This document shows positions 63,418-64,000 of a stretch of DNA of 64,000 nt, piece by piece. The position numbers were made by a program, and so were the translations under genes. Under the pieces are notes generated by a model. The model saw only the letters and a program-made list of their open reading frames with translations, was not told where the DNA came from and did no database searches. Position 1 is the first letter of the stretch. Each line of letters begins with the position of its first letter. Source of the stretch: Tamarix chinensis (lineage: Eukaryota; Streptophyta; Magnoliopsida; Caryophyllales; Tamaricaceae); contig CM060178.1 of assembly GCA_030549775.1 (NCBI GenBank), positions 70,664,556 through 70,728,555 on the forward strand, written 5' to 3'.

Positions 63418-64000
63418 TTATAATATAAAAGGAAATAGTGCTAAAAATGATAATATATTAGTAATAATGTTAAAATGCTAATAATAGTAATAAAAGGAAA
63501 AAGCTGCGAGGCTTAATTAAAAATTTAGGTTTCTATGCCTCCTGAAATAATTACACTATTAAATAATTAATTACACTAATAATAATAATATTAATTATAT
63601 TATTAATAATAATATTTAACATGTACTAATTCTATTAAATAACTAAAATTTGAGAATAATAGTTTTTCTAACTCAAGAATACTCCCAAACCTGTAAAGAA
63701 GATTTAACCATTAGATTACAGTTGATAAAAATAATAATGATAATTATAATAATAATAATTAGAATTGAATTAACATGAAAAATTAGGATAAAAGAATAAT
63801 AATTATCAATAAATCGAAAGTAAGTGTTTAAAAGGTCTAGGGTTTCACCTTGAGTTGGAGGGTATGGGTGGAACCGGCGGTGGTTCCCGGAGGTGGCCGG
63901 AAAATGGATCTAAGAGAGGTAAAGATGAAGAAAAAGAGGGAAGAGGAAAGGATAAAAATAAAATAAGCTTATGGTTCGGTGGAGGAGACTTAGCAGGAGA

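Larger units (their letters stand above)
45841..64000 (-). mobile_element. Old Ty3/gypsy element C, interrupted by A-5 and A-6, continuing past the window
   Basis: In minus-strand order: 5' LTR from beyond the window to 60413 (split by A-6), primer-binding site (60410-60393), leader, gag-pol remnants (57.9-54.5 and 49.9-49.4 kb, split by A-5), and 3' LTR 49189-45841. LTR ends are TGTAACATACC...(A/C)CTTACA-like, decayed to TATA at 45841. The two visible LTR 3' ends differ at roughly three bases in ten by eye, so this is the oldest dated element here. The pol frame has stops and lost segments. Confidence 0.8.
60580..64000 (-). mobile_element. Family-A LTR A-6 (reverse orientation), cut by the window edge
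   Basis: Its 3' end is TGTAACACCCCAAAATTCAC at 60580 on the plus strand. Then, moving right: 46-nt hairpin, GGACCTATCAACC and ACTGAGTAAGGTGA section, five CCAC modules (61.27-61.56 kb), two minisatellites, AAT-rich arrays, and from 63.85 kb the purine-rich complement of the pyrimidine block. Its 5' end is outside, so solo status is not shown. Confidence 0.85.

Overview
This is nuclear DNA of a flowering plant. The only ordinary gene is the 5' part of a plant-specific HD-ZIP class IV homeobox gene on the minus strand at the left edge. Almost everything from about 12.3 kb to the right edge is plant LTR-retrotransposon DNA inserted into other LTR-retrotransposon DNA. The species cannot be named from the sequence.

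Layout. (1) 1-3.1 kb: HD-ZIP IV gene of ANL2/HDG1 type (-), three coding exons, cut by the window edge inside the START domain, with its upstream region. (2) 3.1-12.3 kb: AT-rich intergenic DNA holding a diverged inverted pair of a roughly 1.4 kb repeat (5.19-6.66 and 10.62-11.96 kb), a foldback MITE (7.1-7.8 kb) with a truncated second copy (11.96-12.30 kb), and an old LTR end at 10.62 kb. (3) 12.7-26.2 kb: a three-level nest of solo LTRs of one family, called family A here (ends TGTAATACCCC...GGGGTGTTACA). A-1 (+) lies in A-0 (-), which lies in the first five bases of A-2 (+). A 367-bp hAT-type MITE sits inside A-0. (4) 26.9-45.5 kb: a four-level nest. A young intact Ty3/gypsy element lies in solo LTR A-4, which lies in one LTR of non-autonomous element B, which lies in solo LTR A-3. 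(5) 45.8 kb to the end: an old minus-strand Ty3/gypsy element C with 3.35-kb LTRs, whose integrase is split by solo LTR A-5 and whose 5' LTR is split by A-6, which runs off the window.

The insertion boundaries were read directly. Eight have matching target-site duplications in the window: ATACT (A-1), TGGGG (gypsy), AATAT (A-4), GAAGT (B), AAGGA (A-3), TATAC with one mutated copy (A-5), AGGGG/AGGGC (A-2) and the 8-bp CTAATAAT (hAT MITE). Removing the elements leaves a degenerate coding-like host sequence, in pieces at 12.3-12.7, 26.2-26.9 and 45.5-45.8 kb.

Only one gene set looks functional: the 1517-codon gag-pol frame of the intact gypsy element, whose LTRs differ at 4 of 993 positions by eye. 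The most unusual material is the family-A LTRs: 2.3-5.4 kb each, without a protein gene, but sharing a 46-nt inverted repeat about 100 bp from the 3' end, an array of short CCACC...GGTGG-type modules, a pyrimidine-rich block, and minisatellites that differ from copy to copy.
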